The position numbers and the translations under genes are program-made. Under the pieces are notes generated by a model that was not told the origin of the DNA, did not search any database, and was given only the letters and a program-made list of their open reading frames with translations. From positions 1 through 20,976 of the forward strand of contig QNZT01000005.1 in NCBI GenBank assembly GCA_003978455.1: a DNA stretch of 20,976 nt, in the 5' to 3' direction. How positions within the stretch are numbered: the first letter of the stretch is position 1; every line of letters starts with the position of its first letter. Source of the DNA: Sulfurospirillum sp. (lineage in GTDB: Bacteria; Campylobacterota; Campylobacteria; Campylobacterales; QNZT01). Shown piece by piece: positions 20,745 to 20,976 of this stretch.

Positions 20745-20976
20745 ATGAAATTAAAAAAATCATGGGTTGGTTTGCTGTCACTGGTAGCGATTGTTGCTGT
20801 CGGCTGTGCTGCCGGAGCCGGAAACAGTGTCTCTGAAGAGTCTCTGGGGCTGAGAAAAACCGATCTTTACAACGAAGATACAGTAACACCGCCACCGGTG
20901 AAATATACCGATGCGGCACCGGGAACATCAAAGCGCTTTGATCGTTCGTATAAAAACGCACCACCGTTGATTCCAC
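20745..20976 (+). CDS. napB: NapB, nitrate reductase cytochrome c subunit (3' cut by window end)
   Basis: The first 77 residues are present. AAAGGAGAG precedes the ATG. A signal peptide (MKLKKSWVGLLSLVAIVAV) is followed by GCAAGAGN and then the conserved NapB segment LGLRKTDLYNEDTVTPPPV and FDRSYKNAPPLIP. The heme CxxCH sites lie beyond the window. NapB carries electrons from NapGH to NapA. The signal ends AVGCAA, which could be a lipoprotein cleavage site with Cys21 as the lipidated residue; an ordinary signal peptide is the alternative. Confidence 0.9.
   Translation, partial: MKLKKSWVGLLSLVAIVAVGCAAGAGNSVSEESLGLRKTDLYNEDTVTPPPVKYTDAAPGTSKRFDRSYKNAPPLIP

Overview
The window looks like a chromosomal region of a denitrifying or nitrate-respiring Campylobacterota (Epsilonproteobacteria), close to Sulfurovum or Sulfurimonas. 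The main evidence is a periplasmic nitrate reductase operon in the order napA-napG-napH-napB, the arrangement typical of that phylum, together with heme d1 biosynthesis genes, AT-rich promoters without a clear -35, and tightly packed overlapping genes. No rRNA, tRNA or CRISPR array was seen. Family assignments come from motifs read by eye, not from searches.

Layout. (1) 1-1624: the 3' end of a NirF/cytochrome cd1-like beta-propeller gene whose 5' part looks foreign or chimeric, then nirE (uroporphyrinogen-III methyltransferase) and a two-helix membrane peptide, joined by two TAATG overlaps. (2) 1748-3532: a chemoreceptor carrying a C-terminal PilZ (c-di-GMP) domain. (3) 3578-6317: a compact operon of a short-chain dehydrogenase, a divergent glyceraldehyde-3-phosphate dehydrogenase and an AraC-type regulator, probably led by a leaderless promoter. 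(4) 6409-7794: a diheme cytochrome c peroxidase fused to a pentapeptide-repeat domain. (5) 7795-9361: a 50-residue peptide gene, an exported M15-type peptidase, a reverse-strand membrane-anchored protein and a 114-bp MITE-like element. (6) 9362-10785: a two-domain siroheme decarboxylase (NirDL/NirGH type) and a small membrane protein. (7) 10909-12587, reverse strand: a cold-shock protein and a type II NADH dehydrogenase. (8) 12836-16081: five genes that look like one functional group, namely a CopD-like four-helix protein, a DUF2249-like protein, a 12-helix protein resembling a heme-copper oxidase subunit I or NnrS, a PaaD/MIP18-type protein and an FmdE-like protein. (9) 16207 to the end: napA, napG, napH and the start of napB.

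How the parts connect. Siroheme is made through NirE and decarboxylated by the fused NirD-like protein on the path to heme d1, which serves cd1 nitrite reductase; nap supplies nitrite. Four separate transcription units (peroxidase, siroheme decarboxylase, five-gene cluster, napA) each carry an FNR/CRP-type palindrome of the form NTGAY-N4-RTCAN. In the last three a -10-like hexamer starts exactly 29.5 bp from the palindrome centre, which puts the palindrome at about -41.5; in the peroxidase promoter a -10-like sequence lies within 2 bp of that spacing. I infer a shared low-oxygen or nitrogen-oxide regulon, and this makes the uncharacterised five-gene cluster the best candidate for new biology here.

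Non-coding structure also stands out: the MITE-like element with perfect 16-bp terminal repeats and a 4-bp target duplication, a 65-bp structured repeat found ahead of both ndh and the PaaD-like gene in the same orientation relative to each gene, and a 25-bp perfect inverted repeat that ends the 12-helix gene's transcript region.
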